DNA from: Nematostella vectensis
Lineage: Eukaryota > Cnidaria > Anthozoa > Actiniaria > Edwardsiidae
Reading direction: 5' to 3'
Length of the DNA: 64,000 bases
Assembly: GCF_932526225.1 (NCBI RefSeq)
Contig: NC_064043.1
Coordinates: 11,017,821-11,081,820 of the forward strand
This document shows, one piece after another, positions 38,101-49,339 of this stretch. Each line of letters starts with the position of its first letter. Position 1 is the first letter of the stretch. A program made the position numbers and the translations under genes. Under the pieces are notes generated by a model. It was not told the origin of the DNA, did not search any database, and saw only the letters and a program-made list of their open reading frames with translations.

Positions 38101-41100
38101 TCAGCTCCAAGTTACATCAGACGGCCGACAGTCTGAGCTGCTGAATGAATTAAAGCTGAAGCAGTTTGAGGTTGACAGACTCCAACTGCTGCTAGACGAC
38201 ACCGCTAAGAATTTGAAGCAGGCCCAGCTGGACTATGAGAAGGCGGCCACCAAGAACGAGGTGCGTGGATATCACGTGAATACTCACGTGGCGCACACGC
38301 ACCCTTCCCCACATCTTCTCACAACTCTTTGCGACGCGCGAGTGACATCGAGGATAAAAACAAACTTTGCCATCTTGTTTACAATTTTGACGCCTGGGGT
38401 CGTTTCTCAAAACTCCCGGTAATATCCGGGCACGTTAGGGTACAGGGAGAGTTTTCGGAATACTTTTCCGGGCGAGGAAGAGCGTTTCTCAAAGCTTGCG
38501 GTAGCGTCCCGGTTGTTTACGGGTTCCCGATAAGCAAATTATAATTTTTAGAGTTAAAAAATAGATTGGCTAAATAATTATTGAATATCAATAAAAATCG
38601 TAGATTTGTCGATGTCTGTAGACAACTGGTACCCTAAACAATGCTGTGGCATCGGCACTTTTCAAAAAAAAGACAAAGAACAAGTAGATAAAGTCTCATT
38701 TTGTAGCAAACTTCCAATACCTTCGCAAAGCTGTTTTCATTTTTTTTAGGCGCACGGTGACAGCTAAATGTCAAATCATTTGACAGAAAAGAAACCTGAT
38801 TGGCTGGTAGGGAATCCCATAAAATGATGTTAGCCGTGATTGGCCCACTTCTTTCCGGGCAGTGACAACTCGATACAACTTGAAAATGGCGAGATTTAAT
38901 CGGAAAAAAGCACCAAATTGGATAGTTCAACTTGGCCAATTCTAGATGAATAGTTGATCTATAACTTCAGCTGAAAATATTAAGGAAAAACATCGTTTTG
39001 GGTATCAATTATCGCACTAAAAGTAATTCCCGGTAAGTTAACGGGAGCTCAAGTTACCGGGCGAGTTACCGGGATTTTTTCCGGGCCCGACAATAACGGG
39101 CGTTTTGAGAAACACCCGTAAGTTTATTGGGGGCTTACCGGGTGACTTTCCGGGTTTATCGGGACTTTTGAGAAACGACCCAAAAACAGGGGACTTGCGC
39201 TAAAAGAACACGTGACCTTTTGGGTGGCAAATTCAATCCTAAATAAACACCGAAATGAAAGCGCCCGTCACGCCAGAGAACGACGAAAAAATATCAAATA
39301 TTGAAATGAAAATAAACCCTTTCTGAAAAAAAAATGTTTTTGTTACCTTTTGTTGGTTGCTGTTTCTTTGACGCTAAAAGCCTGAGCGCGCGCTAATTTG
39401 CTACCCAAAAAGTCACGTGATCTCTTAGCGCAAGTCCCCTATTACATGATATCAAATTGTGAGAAGCATCTGAATATACTCATACGTGACACTCACATGA
39501 TAACTCATACTAATACTGTAATCACACAAAAAAATACGCTAAGAAAACTTATGAAAATCTGTCTCATATTTTTCTACTTACCTTTACATCTGCAACAGGC
39601 CCGCATTTTCTGTGCATGTTTTAAACTGTCATTTTTTCCCTAGGTTCTCAGTAAGGAGTTCTATGCGCTACAGAGGTCGTCAGACAAGCGCCTGACGGAG
39701 CTGGAATCGCGTTGTACCGAGCAGACTACCAAGCTTGGCGTATACGAGGGACTGGAGCGAGAGCTAGATGACGTCATTATGCAGGCTGCCGAGAGTAAGT
39801 ACGCATGCGTCATGAGCCGCCCAGTTAGTTGATGGCGTTATGGCAAACATTCAAAATATTTCAACGCCTCCTAACTCGTGAAACATTTTAACTTATAAGC
39901 CCTCTCTACTACGCAGTATTGAAATTGTCATTTATCGTATTTTGGCATCCCCTAATACGGGTCTTTGCTATAGTTGACTTGGTTGTTAGCCAACTTGCTC
40001 CATGCGGCCCTATTACTGACAGTTGTTCAGCAAGTCTTTTAAAAACAGCCTCTGTCAGCCGGCATTTCGCCATCCAAGCAAAGTACCAAGTATGAAAGAG
40101 CATCCAATTCAATCGGCTGATTTGGGGAAGCAATCCGATATTATCGATTGAATTTGGTAAATAAAAAATTAAACTTTGTTTTTAGATGGTTATTTCGAGA
40201 TTTTAGCACATTATACAATACAATACAATTATCCTTGTTTATCGAGGGTAGAATATTAAATATTAAACGTATTAACAGTTTTCTAAAATATGGCCCTCGT
40301 AAGCATTGTAAGCACTGTCACTGTCGGTGGTCACTGCCAGAGGGTTTATTGCGTCCCCAGTGGTTCTTTTGCGTCCCTTCGGTTCAGGTAAGTGTAGTGC
40401 AGCTTGAAGAGACGGGACCTCCGCTTTAGGGTCCTTATACGAGAAGACTGGAAACACGGAAGAATAACTTCAACTCACTTGTGACACAAATTCGAACCAA
40501 GGCAGGAACCCGGAAAAATCCCCCAGTTTGAGTCAGGATTCAAACCTGAGCCACAGCGGTGAGAGGCCGACGCGCTAACACACTAGGCTACCCGTGTTTC
40601 CACAACTTGTATGACGATTATGCGCCTTCAAATATTGAAATGATAGCAGAAATAGTTGTGATTTCACTTTAAACGTTTTGTTTGTTTTGTAGTTGATAAT
40701 GAGGCTGAGGCTGAGCGAGTTCTCTTTGCGTATGGATATGGCGCCAACGTCCCAAGCACGGCGAAGAGACGAATGCAGCAGAGGTATTTATTGTATACCA
40801 CACACATCACATCGTGTCATGACCCCACAGTACCTTTTCATCTCTCTTGTATTACTCTCGTTTACTTGCTTGACGGGATTTTTGTGTGACAGGGTTCACT
40901 TTTATGTGTGTGTGATGGGTTTCAATTGTGTGAAGGTTTTGCTTTTGTGATGTGGTTTACTTGTATGAAGAGGTTTTCTTTTTGACGAGGTTTACTTGTG
41001 TGGCGGGGTTTTCTTGTATGACATGTTTTTTTTAATTTTTTTGGTGTGACGGCAGGGGCGGATACAAGGGGGTTGATTGGGTGGATATCCACCCCTCCCC

Positions 41101-43688
41101 CCTTTTTGAGAAAAAAAAAATTGAAAAATCTCTTTATTTGGAGAAAATGAATGTCTGAGGGACGGGAGGTACTGTCCATGTTCCTTCGCCTGCTTGACTT
41201 TGCTGACGCGACAAATTGAATTCAGCGTGAATATTGTAAGATCTATGAGTAGTGACCTACCATGATCCACTGGATCAGTTATAAGCTGTCTATCTGGCCA
41301 TCATCCACCCCCTATTTAGAAATCCTGTATCCGCCCCTGGACGGTGTTAACTTGAGTAACAAGGTTTACCTGCGTGACCCGTTTCACTTGTTTGACAAAG
41401 GCTTCGCTTGTGTTATGGGCTTCACATGAATGACGCGGTTTACTTGTGTGACTGATCTTTTGAGTTCCGACGCAAATATATCAATGCAATCAGGATTCAA
41501 AATTTCAGTAGCAAACTGAGCCCACTTAATTAACACACTGTAAAATTAATAAATCAATTAAATCAATCCTTCAATAAGAATTGCTTTTATTCAGGGATAA
41601 TTTTATACCACCCCACCCCCTGAACCAGTATGCTGGACGTTTTAAAGCAAACTAAGGATAATATCCATTTTAAAAGTATGTTTTTTAAATTTGCCTCCCT
41701 TTGTTCCAGTGTCCATCTTGCGCGTCGTGTGCTTCAACTTGAGCGCGCCAACACATCCCTGAAAAACGAGCTTGACCGCGAGACCAAGAAACGTGATCAT
41801 CTAGCTCAAGAGGTTAGTCTGATGCTCTCTGGATATCACACGTGATCATCTAGCTCAAGAGGTCAGTCTGATGCTCTCTGGATTCCACGTTTGACCAACT
41901 AGCTCAATAGATTTAGTCTAATGTTCTCTGGATATCGCGAGTGGCCAGCTAGCTGAAGAGGTCGGCCTGATGCTCTCTGGATACCACGTTTGTGTTACTA
42001 CAGCCTTGTGTTACCGATGTTTCAGCTGGGCAATGCAACGACACTTCTAAACGAGGCCCAACAGCCGTACAACTACCTGATCGAGAGTATTCGCACACGT
42101 GACCAACAGAATCAGGGCTTAAAGGAGCAGATCGCGATGTTACAAGACGACCTCAAGTGAGTTTGTAGGACTTCCCTGATTTCGTCATGTAGACTTGCAT
42201 ATATTCAAGAGGACGACCACAAATCCGTGTTTCTGATATAAGCCCATAAGGTTATGTCCCATATTCATAAGAAAGCTTTAAGTAAATATTTTTCCGTGAA
42301 AGTATGGCTCTAATAAACCTTGGTTAATTTAGAGGAGGAACAGGGTTTAAATGGGGCGACTGAAAAATATTTCATTGTCTGGTGGGGTCTCCTCCCATTC
42401 CCCACTTTTCAACCCTGACTTGGTTGATTACTATGATTTCCCGAGGGAAAGGGGACTTTCTTTTCATGAACACCGCAGAAATGACACAATTTGATGACAA
42501 GAAATTAAAATAATTCTCTACGACTAAATAAGAAAAAAAGAATAATGCTCTGTATACTGTTTTAAATCTATTGACATTGACTTCCAGGAAGGTCAAACAG
42601 GGGCGGGACGAGTTGACGAAAACTAAAAATGAAATGGCGCAGGATCTCGAGCGACTCTTGAACCAACGAGAGGTGAGTCAAACGGGTTGCAGGGCCATAG
42701 ACAAAAGAATTTGCCATTTTCCCCACGTTTATTCTTCCATTCCTTTTCGAGTAGCCGGTATATGTCGATGGCTTGCTCAAATACGCCATTCTCGACCTTA
42801 ATTATTCACGAAAAGACAAAAAAACATATGGTGTATTGATTCTAGGAAAGTCCATGATATGACAAGTTGTGTGTTGATTCTAGGAGATGTGCGTGGTGAG
42901 AGAACGGCTGAGTGTTTATTCTAGAAATTGTCTGTTATTAGACAAGTTTTATGTTGATTCTAGGAAATGTCCGTGATGAGAAGAGTTGTGTGTTGATTGT
43001 AGGAAATGTCCGTGATGAGATAAAGTGTATGTTGATTCTATGGGTATGACAAGTTGTGTGTTAATTCTAGGAAATGTCCGTGATACGTCAATTTGTGTTT
43101 TGATTCTAGGAAATGTCCGTGATGAGACAAGTTGTCCTTGGATTGCAACCAACGAAGCCAAAGGCTCCTGTTACTCGTACCTCAACCGCTGTCCACGCCC
43201 CGCAGGCTCGTGCACGCCATACTGCGGTACTGGACACGAATTATACAGCTCCAAAGCCCACAATATTTGTAAGTTTAAGGGTATCTCGTAGAACCCAATC
43301 TTATGATGGTGATGTCAATACCTATTTTGTGGCAATATTAGTGATGGTATTGTGACGTTGTAACGACTATGATTATGGTAGTGATAAGTTCGTAAAGCTG
43401 ATGATGCTCGTTATGAAGTTAGTGGTCTTGATGGTGATGATGATGGTGGTGGTGGCGGCGGCGGCGGTGGTGGTGGCGGCGGTGGTGGTGGTGGTGGATC
43501 ATGATCATCATCATAATCATCACCATCATCGTCATCATCATCGTCACCATCATCGTCATCATCATCGTCATCATCATCATCATATGGTGGCGGTAATATC
43601 TTTATTGGTGACTCTTGTCGTATTTTTTTTACAAAAGACGCGGTCCGAACCACCATCGTGGTACAGAAAGCTCAAGAGCAAGAGATAG
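32155..43688 (+). CDS. PIBF1: PIBF1 / CEP90 centriolar satellite coiled-coil protein, 15 exons
   Basis: Exons: 32155-32757, 33570-33689, 34080-34213, 34612-34720, 34869-35050, 35765-35890, 36205-36303, 38095-38260, 39644-39794, 40693-40783, 41710-41812, 42026-42156, 42588-42672, 43110-43268, 43638-43688 (TAG). All junction phases close, giving 769 residues (human about 757). The first about 65 residues are Ser-rich and the rest is predicted coiled coil. Conserved landmarks: [18 protein letters not shown] (about 73-90), [58 protein letters not shown] (about 572-590), [12 protein letters not shown] (about 594-605) and a short basic tail. CEP90 sits at centriolar satellites and the distal centriole, works with OFD1 and MNR/KIAA0753, and is needed for distal appendages and ciliation. 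Start chosen as the first ATG of the open exon; the sequence before it contains no splice-consistent extension. Confidence 0.97.
33811..33974. mobile_element. MITE with GCCGTAGC / GCTACGGC ends
   Basis: The ends are GCCGTAGC (33811) and GCTACGGC (33974). The interior is rich in C and G runs with the words CAATGGGGGGCACAGCCACG and TACTGGTCATTTTC. The same family sits in opposite orientation at 54537-54679. It lies in a PIBF1 intron. Confidence 0.75.
35001..35560 (+). repeat. Duplicated 5' splice site of PIBF1 exon 5, second copy interrupted
   Basis: The exon end and donor (TACATCAGTACTAGGTGAG, about 35037-35055) recur at about 35508-35526, followed in both copies by similar intron words (CAGTGATGATTG and CAGTGATTATTG). 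The second unit starts near 35086 and is split by an insertion at 35101-35502. Without the insertion the two units would be adjacent, about 60 bp each. Confidence 0.8.
35101..35502. mobile_element. 402-bp MITE inside the duplicated donor unit
   Basis: The ends are CCTGGGGG (35101) and CCCCCAGG (ending 35502). The flanks GAAATACA (35093-35100) and AAAATACA (35503-35510) form an imperfect 8-bp target duplication, as hAT elements produce. The interior repeats a CCCCTAAGAGATAGC motif about five times. Confidence 0.75.
36722..38052. mobile_element. Large foldback element, 1.33 kb, with another element nested in its left arm
   Basis: GGCAACGACAACGGCAACGC near 36724 is inverted near 38028-38051. 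Further in, GATACATTTTAGCCG...TCCTTCAAACTAC (about 37460-37493) pairs with GTAGTTTGAAGGAC...GGCTGAAATGTATC (about 37926-37957). The element at 36768-37420 interrupts the left arm. It lies in PIBF1 intron 7. A diverged half copy lies at about 53640-53820. Confidence 0.75.
36768..37420. mobile_element. 653-bp TIR element nested in the foldback
   Basis: The ends are ATAGCGGAGCTCC (36769) and GGAGCTCCGCTATA (ending 37420). The interior carries several inverted TTTCGCGACACTTTA-type words. Its left 90 bp match 10296-10390 inside the element downstream of the ATPase gene. Confidence 0.75.
38397..39181. mobile_element. 785-bp TIR element
   Basis: The termini are GGGTCGTTTCTCAAAA (38397) and TTTTGAGAAACGACCC (ending 39181). 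Subterminal CCCGGTAA words occur in both orientations. It is non-coding and lies in PIBF1 intron 8, with no clear target duplication. Confidence 0.8.
39188..39440. mobile_element. 253-bp MITE, AGGGGACTTGCGCTAA ends
   Basis: The 16-bp ends AGGGGACTTGCGCTAA (39188) and TTAGCGCAAGTCCCCT (ending 39440) are exact inverses and continue inward as CACGTGA words. Related copies: about 7226-7460, 56925-57115 and a short piece near 44300-44390. Confidence 0.85.
40285..40602 (-). mobile_element. tRNA-derived SINE, minus orientation
   Basis: On the minus strand from about 40602 the sequence reads like a tRNA head: an A-box-like GTAGCCTAGTGTGTTAGCG followed about 40 bases later by a B-box GGTTTGAATCC (40547-40537). 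About 230 bp of unrelated body follows. These RNA polymerase III boxes at tRNA spacing fit a tRNA-derived SINE. The head does not fold as a clean modern tRNA by eye, so it is not called a tRNA gene. Confidence 0.7.
40855..41465 (+). repeat. Degenerate ~20-25 bp minisatellite split by a MITE
   Basis: Copies of TTTACTTGTGTGACGAGG-type sequence run from about 40855 to 41050 and resume at about 41340-41465. The gap is exactly the MITE at 41053-41339. Confidence 0.75.
41053..41339. mobile_element. 287-bp hAT-like MITE
   Basis: The ends CAGGGGCGGATACA (41053) and TGTATCCGCCCCTG (ending 41339) are exact inverses of the CAGGGGCGGA class common to hAT-derived MITEs. GACGG flanks both sides, but this word belongs to the surrounding minisatellite, so the target-duplication length is uncertain. 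Confidence 0.85.
41788..41995 (+). repeat. ~49-bp tandem repeat (4 copies) containing a PIBF1 5' splice site
   Basis: The first copy spans the last about 21 coding bases of exon 11 (CGTGATCATCTAGCTCAAGAG) and its donor (GT at 41813-41814). Copies at about 41841, 41888 and 41938 repeat exon end, GT and the following GATGCTCTCTGGAT. Copy 2 keeps a near-perfect donor; copy 3 has lost it. Confidence 0.9.
42832..43133 (+). repeat. ~40-bp tandem repeat (8 copies) containing a PIBF1 3' splice site
   Basis: The words GATTCTAGGAAATGTCCGTG or variants recur about every 40 bp, the last being the real acceptor of exon 14 (exon starts 43110). The unit includes the acceptor AG and the first about 24 coding bases (Glu-Met-Ser-Val-Met-Arg-Gln). 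At least five upstream copies keep a TAG-G acceptor-like junction. Confidence 0.9.
43425..43590. repeat. Microsatellites (GGY)n and (CATCAT/CATCGT)n
   Basis: A GGT/GGC run (about 43443-43497) is followed by a CAT-rich run (about 43499-43582) in the last PIBF1 intron. Open frames on both strands (poly-Val/Ala, poly-His, poly-Asp/Pro) are artefacts. Confidence 0.9.
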
Positions 43689-44849
43689 CAGAAGATGGTA
43701 GGAGATAGCAGGTGATGTCATCTGAACAATTTGACCATATCTTGTCCAGAATTGTATTATATATTTATAGAAAAATTAATAAGAATGTTCAAATTGTTGA
43801 GTGCGGGAATAAGCAATGCTTTTTCGGATTGTTTTCTCTTCTTATATATGCATATTTATTAGATTCTAGTGAGAATTGTAATATCAGGCTGGTAAAGGGG
43901 GGTATGGATCACGTTTCACGGACCGGGCAAAATGGCGTTTCACGGACAGAAAAATGACCTTTTAAATCGTTAAATCACGTTTCACGGACGTCGAAATTGG
44001 ACGATTTCACGTTTCTCGTAGGGTGAAAAATGGCCAAATCTCGTTTCACGAAAATACCCTTTCCACCCTATAATATAACAAAAACGCTTTCTCTGCGTAT
44101 AGTTTTAGTTTTAACAGCACGTCACATATCGTGATTTGTTCGGTGCACTTATTAATAGTCTAAACAAACAAAAAACATTTTTTTCAATGAAATTCAAGAA
44201 ATTAGCGCGTTAGGGAAGGGAAGGGCCACAATGGCAGAGTATTTTCATATTTGTGATAGAGTATTTTCATATTGTTGATTAAACACATCAAATATTTACG
44301 CTAATTTGCGTTCTGACGACTAATGGGTTGAATAACAAGAAGTGTAAAACGCTAATTTGCTCACCCAAAAGGTGTGTCATTCTCCCATTATGGATTCAAA
44401 CTTCTTGTGTCCTAGACTGAATAAAATATCATCTGCAACGAATACCTCAGTTTCATGATGTGTGTGTTAACATTCTGCTGTGTCTGGAAACGGAAAACCC
44501 GTTTGATTACTTCGGCAAACAAAACAAAAAGAACAGAATAAAAATATAGATGAAAAATAATCACCATGCAGGCCCGTACCCAGCGGGGTGATGAGACTTC
44601 CAGTTAACTTTTTGTAGACAAAACTGTTAAGCATAAGCGAATTAGATTAAAAAGCATTCTAGCATGCCAAAAATCTAAAATCCAAACGTCTTGTGGAAGT
44701 CTTGTCAAAAATATTTTCTCTTCGTCAACCATTACTTTAATTTATCGCAAGTTTAGCCTTTGATCATTATAGCGAACTTATGACGTAATAGCCTCGTTTC
44801 CAATGAGCTTACGCCCAGGCGCCCTGGATCGTTTAGCCGGCCGTAATTA

Positions 44850-45475
44850 TTCTAGAAACATTGCGAAAAGCGCGCTTACGAGCGCACGTTCCTCCAAAAC
44901 TCGGGAACAAAGTTACGCGTGAGCTTGTACCATTAGAGAAAAGAAAAATACTGCACTAACAATTTCATTGTAGAAAATGCACATTACTCCTTTTTCAAGT
45001 GGCATATGCACACAATCCTACACTTATATGCGTTACATTTGATGGGGTGTTATTTCTTGGAAATTTATGTCTGTAACGAGTTGAAATTTCTTGGAAATTC
45101 CTGACATGTTATTTGCTTGTTGCTTTGCTTACTCCGCCTATTTGAACCTTATTCCTACTGGATGCAGTAATAATATTGATAAGTTATTCGTCTGGCTTGC
45201 TTATCCATCTTTATTTCTACAGAAATAAATACGCATGAGCAGCGGCATCCTTATAACTGCGACTTGCACTGACAACGTTTTTCAAAATGAGTGTATATAC
45301 GTTGTATTCAAGGCATTGTACCATGCTTTGCCATTGAGATATAAAGGAATTTGAATTGAACAATTCAAAACAGCGGTATTATATTTTTCTAATGATACGA
45401 GGTCACGACTAACTCCGCCCTGAACCTTTTAGGAACGTGCGCTCGCAAGCACCTCATTACAATGATTCTAGAAAG
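44850..45475. mobile_element. Probable foldback element relic
   Basis: TTCTAGAAACATTGCG...GAGCGCACGTTCCT (about 44850-44894) is inverted as AGGAACGTGCGCTCGCAAGC...ATTCTAGAA (about 45431-45475). The arms are imperfect, with no coding sequence between them. Confidence 0.6.
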
Positions 45476-46779
45476 AGGACGGATGACATTAAACCGCTGC
45501 TTCACAAACATTCTGGCCGCTATATTACCTGGAAATTACCAGGCGGTCCTCGCCAGACTTATAAATACCCATTTCGTGGGCGTCTGATGCATTTATTTTT
45601 CTCGATTCTGTTCAATGTGACCTCCATAAACAAAATGAATGTGGGCGAAAAGACCGAGAACTTGCACGAACGATTTCGTGCTGATGTCATTAAATTCCCC
45701 GCAACAATAATAACAAGATACTAATTTTTCATTAGCCGCTTTCTTTACCTCGTCAAAGAGCTTTGTGTTTCTGATGTCATTTTGAGGGCTTATTTTGCTG
45801 GTTTCGGGGTTTTAACACAAGCTTTGCTAACATTTACCTCTCTGGCGGGTTATCAGAGGGTTCATTTCCAGCCGTATAAGACTTGTCTTTGTTTTGATTT
45901 TTTGCCCCATTATTCGCATGCGTACCTCACTTTGATAATTTATTCTTTATTTTATGAGTACAGATACATAAATAGACGAAAAAAGTCAGCGGTTAATTTG
46001 TTTATCTCAACTGTGCTGCCTTCGTACAACGTTTGCTAAATGGCTGTTTTACAAGAAGAGCTAGAGGGCGGTTGGTGGAGCGAATGATTCGTCCGTATTC
46101 AATAATGATTTCCAGCGAAATCACATTCGGACTAGTTCCGTGGCTTACTGAGCTGAAAATAGGCGCTGCTATTTCTGGATATGAGAGACGTGATGCTTGT
46201 AGGACTGAAATAAGGTTCAACTATCGGTAAAAGGGTATTCGTCATTGGCAGCAGACAAAAATAACATCCGTGTATCAGTGCTTAGCCTAGAAAAGTTCTG
46301 CCCTTTTTCTGTCTCCAGCGGTCTTGTCTCATTTCATACATTGCTTCACATTGTAGTTTGCTTGCCATCTCACAAATAGCTATCTTCCCCTGATAAGATA
46401 ACTGAAAATAAAGCATGGCATTAGCTTTTTGTACCTTTTAGTATATTTACATGCTTTTAAATATTTTCGGCCAGAATATGCAAACATAGGGTGGCTGGCG
46501 TTCTACACTATACGGTCACGGGATATCTGTTTGTATTTTCGTTCTATTTTCCGGGTTTCGCTTTTTTGAAGTGCGGTATTGGACTCTTCTGTACTGCTTT
46601 GTCCTGCGTTTTCGGTGTGTTTCTAAACGGTTTGCGGGTTTTAACCTCCTTTTTTAGCCCTCGTGCCTGGTGGGTCACAGTAAAAGACTTTATGCCAAAA
46701 GTCATCAAAGTAAAATAGTGTCACCTATACCATTGCCATATAGCCCACTCATCTACCCTAGAGTCTGTGTCTATTCTAT

Positions 46780-47250
46780 TCGCAGGTAGGAATAGCGAAC
46801 GTTCATATAGGTAGGAATTGGAAACGTTCTTATAGGTAAGAACAGGAAACGTTCTTATAGGTAGGAATTGAAAACGTTCCTTTAGGTAGGAATAGGAAAC
46901 GTTCTCATAGGTAGGAATAGGAAACGTTTTTATAGGTAGGAACAGGAAACGTTCCTATAGGTAGAAATTGGAAACGTTTCTATAGGTAGGAATAGGAAAC
47001 GTTCCTATAGGTAGGGATTGAAAGCGTTCCTATAGGTAGGAATAGGAAACGTTCTTATAGAGGAATTGAAAACGTTTTTATAGGTAGAATTTAGAAACGT
47101 TCTTATAGGTAGGAATTGAAAACGTTTTTATAGGTATTAATTGAAACGTTCTTGGGTAGGAATTGAAAACGTTTTTATAGGTATGAATTGGAAATGTTTT
47201 TATAGGAGGAATTGAAAACGTTTTCATAGGTAGGAATTGGAAACGTTTTA
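46780..47250. repeat. ~24-25 bp minisatellite
   Basis: About 18 copies of TATAGGTAGGAATTGGAAACGTT-type sequence. The array ends directly against the transposon relic at 47251. Confidence 0.9.
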
Positions 47251-47450
47251 ACGCCCGAAAATGGAATAAACCCGCAAATGTCATATGGTTTTACTCGCAA
47301 ATGTAATCACACAGGAAGCGCGCGTTTGCTTCCGGTCTCCACGACGTCCCCGAGGATGAAATGTTATGGTTTTGAATTAAATAAAAAAAAAAAAGTAATT
47401 TTCAGTCAGGCACCGTTAGTTTTAAGCCTACTATGGACAATAAGTTCTTA
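47251..47450. mobile_element. Truncated relative of the 9841-10876 transposon
   Basis: It shares ACGCCCGAAAATG, CTCGCAAATGTAAT, AGGCACCGTTAGTTTTAAGC and TATGGACAATAA with the left end of the element at 9841. No right end is visible. Confidence 0.7.
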
Positions 47451-47570
47451 TAGGTAAAGTAGGTGTCTAACTTTGCATTATACAAATATTTTTAATTATT
47501 GTTGTTATTGTTAACAACAAGGGATCCAAAATGGATCAAAAGGGATCCACCATGATAAAGTAAGAAATAA

Positions 47571-47745
47571 GCTGTGCTAAAAGTAAGCTGTCATTCGCCA
47601 TTATAAGCTCTTTGCATACATGTGTTAAAGACTCTGGACACCATTTGAACATATTACGCTGTGCTAAAAGTAAGCTGTCATTCGCCATTATAAGCTCTTT
47701 GCATACATGTGTTAAAGACTCTGGACACCATTTGAACATATTACG
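47571..47745. repeat. 87-bp perfect or near-perfect tandem duplication
   Basis: The segment beginning GCTGTGCTAAAAGTAAGCTG at 47571 repeats at 47658. The two copies look identical by eye, which suggests a young event. Confidence 0.9.
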
Positions 47746-49339
47746 CTTCTCGCACGACGTCTTGCAATTCCCCGCACGAGGCTGGCATATTGTGTAAGAA
47801 TATCTTAACGTTCGTTTTTCACTGGGGCAATTTTTAAATGATAAACAATTTCATTATAATTACTATAAAGCGCCTGTAAGGCATTAAAAAAAAAACAAAT
47901 AACTGTCATTATAATCCTTTTTTTTTTTAACATTTCGATGTGGTTTATAAATGTGTCATTTCGTGTGAGCTTGCCCCGTGCCTTGTAAAAAACATATACG
48001 GAAAGTGGCCATAAAATGGCTATTTCTCTAACGGCGAACCACCCGAAATCCGCTCTGAACGCAAATAGTTATTGCTAAAGTTATTGCTTTCCTTTAGGAA
48101 CGGGAACCAGTAATGTAATTAACGGGTGGGGGCGCCACTCTCTATGACCATATTTCTTTGAAAGAAAAACTGTTCTCCACCCCACTGATTCTTGAAGAGT
48201 TTCCCATTTGAACCCACTTATTTGAACCCTCAAGCTATGAATAGCTTAGTTTGTATTAACCCTTTAGCATGATTAAATCCGGATCAGGATTTACAAGGCT
48301 TTTAGCAGAATTTTGTATAGGCGTTATTAATTTATGTCTTTGTTTTTTAAGGTTATGTCTAAAAAGTTATGTTTAGAGGTGGTGACGTTTTTGTTCTTCT
48401 CAAAATTAACCTGACGCATTATATCTGATCTGACTGATAAGAGTTTAAGTTTATAACAATTATTTTTAGGTCCTGTAACACGTACGGTTTTTTGTTTCTG
48501 TTTTCTCGTCTCGCAAAAAAATATTGATGGTTGCAAGTTGTCTTAGCTGTGACACCACCTCTGCAACTTGTTTTTCTTTTCTTAAAGTGTCACAAAAAGT
48601 AGATGACTCACTTTTATTTTCCGAAACAAATGTTTTTAAGTCGCAGGCTAAACCTCACGTGTGACATGGCGCGTGCGATTTTCAATTATTTTTAGGGGGG
48701 AGACAAGTTGTATGGAAAAAATCGTACGTATGACACGGCCTTAAATCTGGTGATGGAACTAGTCTAGAGATGAATTGCCAAATTTGGTTATGTGGTTCGC
48801 TAGATCTGTTGTTTTTAATGTTTGTCAAGGAGAAAACTCCATGTAAAACCACAATATCTCAACTCCAGGTGTTCCTATGGCAGTAGGTGGTAGTCTTTTG
48901 ATATTCGCCGTCCTTTCGGTTTTTTTCCCATGATTATGTGCTACGTTATGAGCTGTGTTCATCTAATATTTAGCAAGCGCGCGTGTGAGGTCATTTCGCC
49001 AGATGCTCAGCCGTGCTACAAATTTCATTGGCTGTACGTTCGCTTGTTTTTATCGCCAAGACTGGTAAATGAAATCCAATAACGTCTTTATAATTGAAAA
49101 GGCCTCAAATAAGCTTGATATCCAAGGGTAGCTTTCAGCATGATCTGATTTGTTACGAAATAGACGAACAAGAGCAGTAGCGTTTTACCTTTTATAGTGA
49201 TTCACGCTCTCAAAGTGATTTGATGTACGTGAATAACGACCTTACTGACGCACTTTAAGACGCCTTTTAGACGTATACATGTCCTAGATGTTAGCACTTT
49301 TGTTATAAATAGCGTATACTTAATGTTTAATATCTTGTA

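Noticed and set aside
40500-40602. tRNA gene
   Set aside because: A and B boxes are present but the cloverleaf stems do not pair well and a long non-tRNA body follows; better explained as a SINE.
43401-43688. Poly-Val/Ala/His plus-strand frame and poly-Asp/Pro minus-strand frame
   Set aside because: Translations of GGY and CAT microsatellites; only the last 51 bases are real PIBF1 coding sequence, reached by splicing.
45437-46230. Several 65-95 codon frames in the PIBF1 downstream region
   Set aside because: Overlapping frames on both strands without conserved motifs, near a foldback element.
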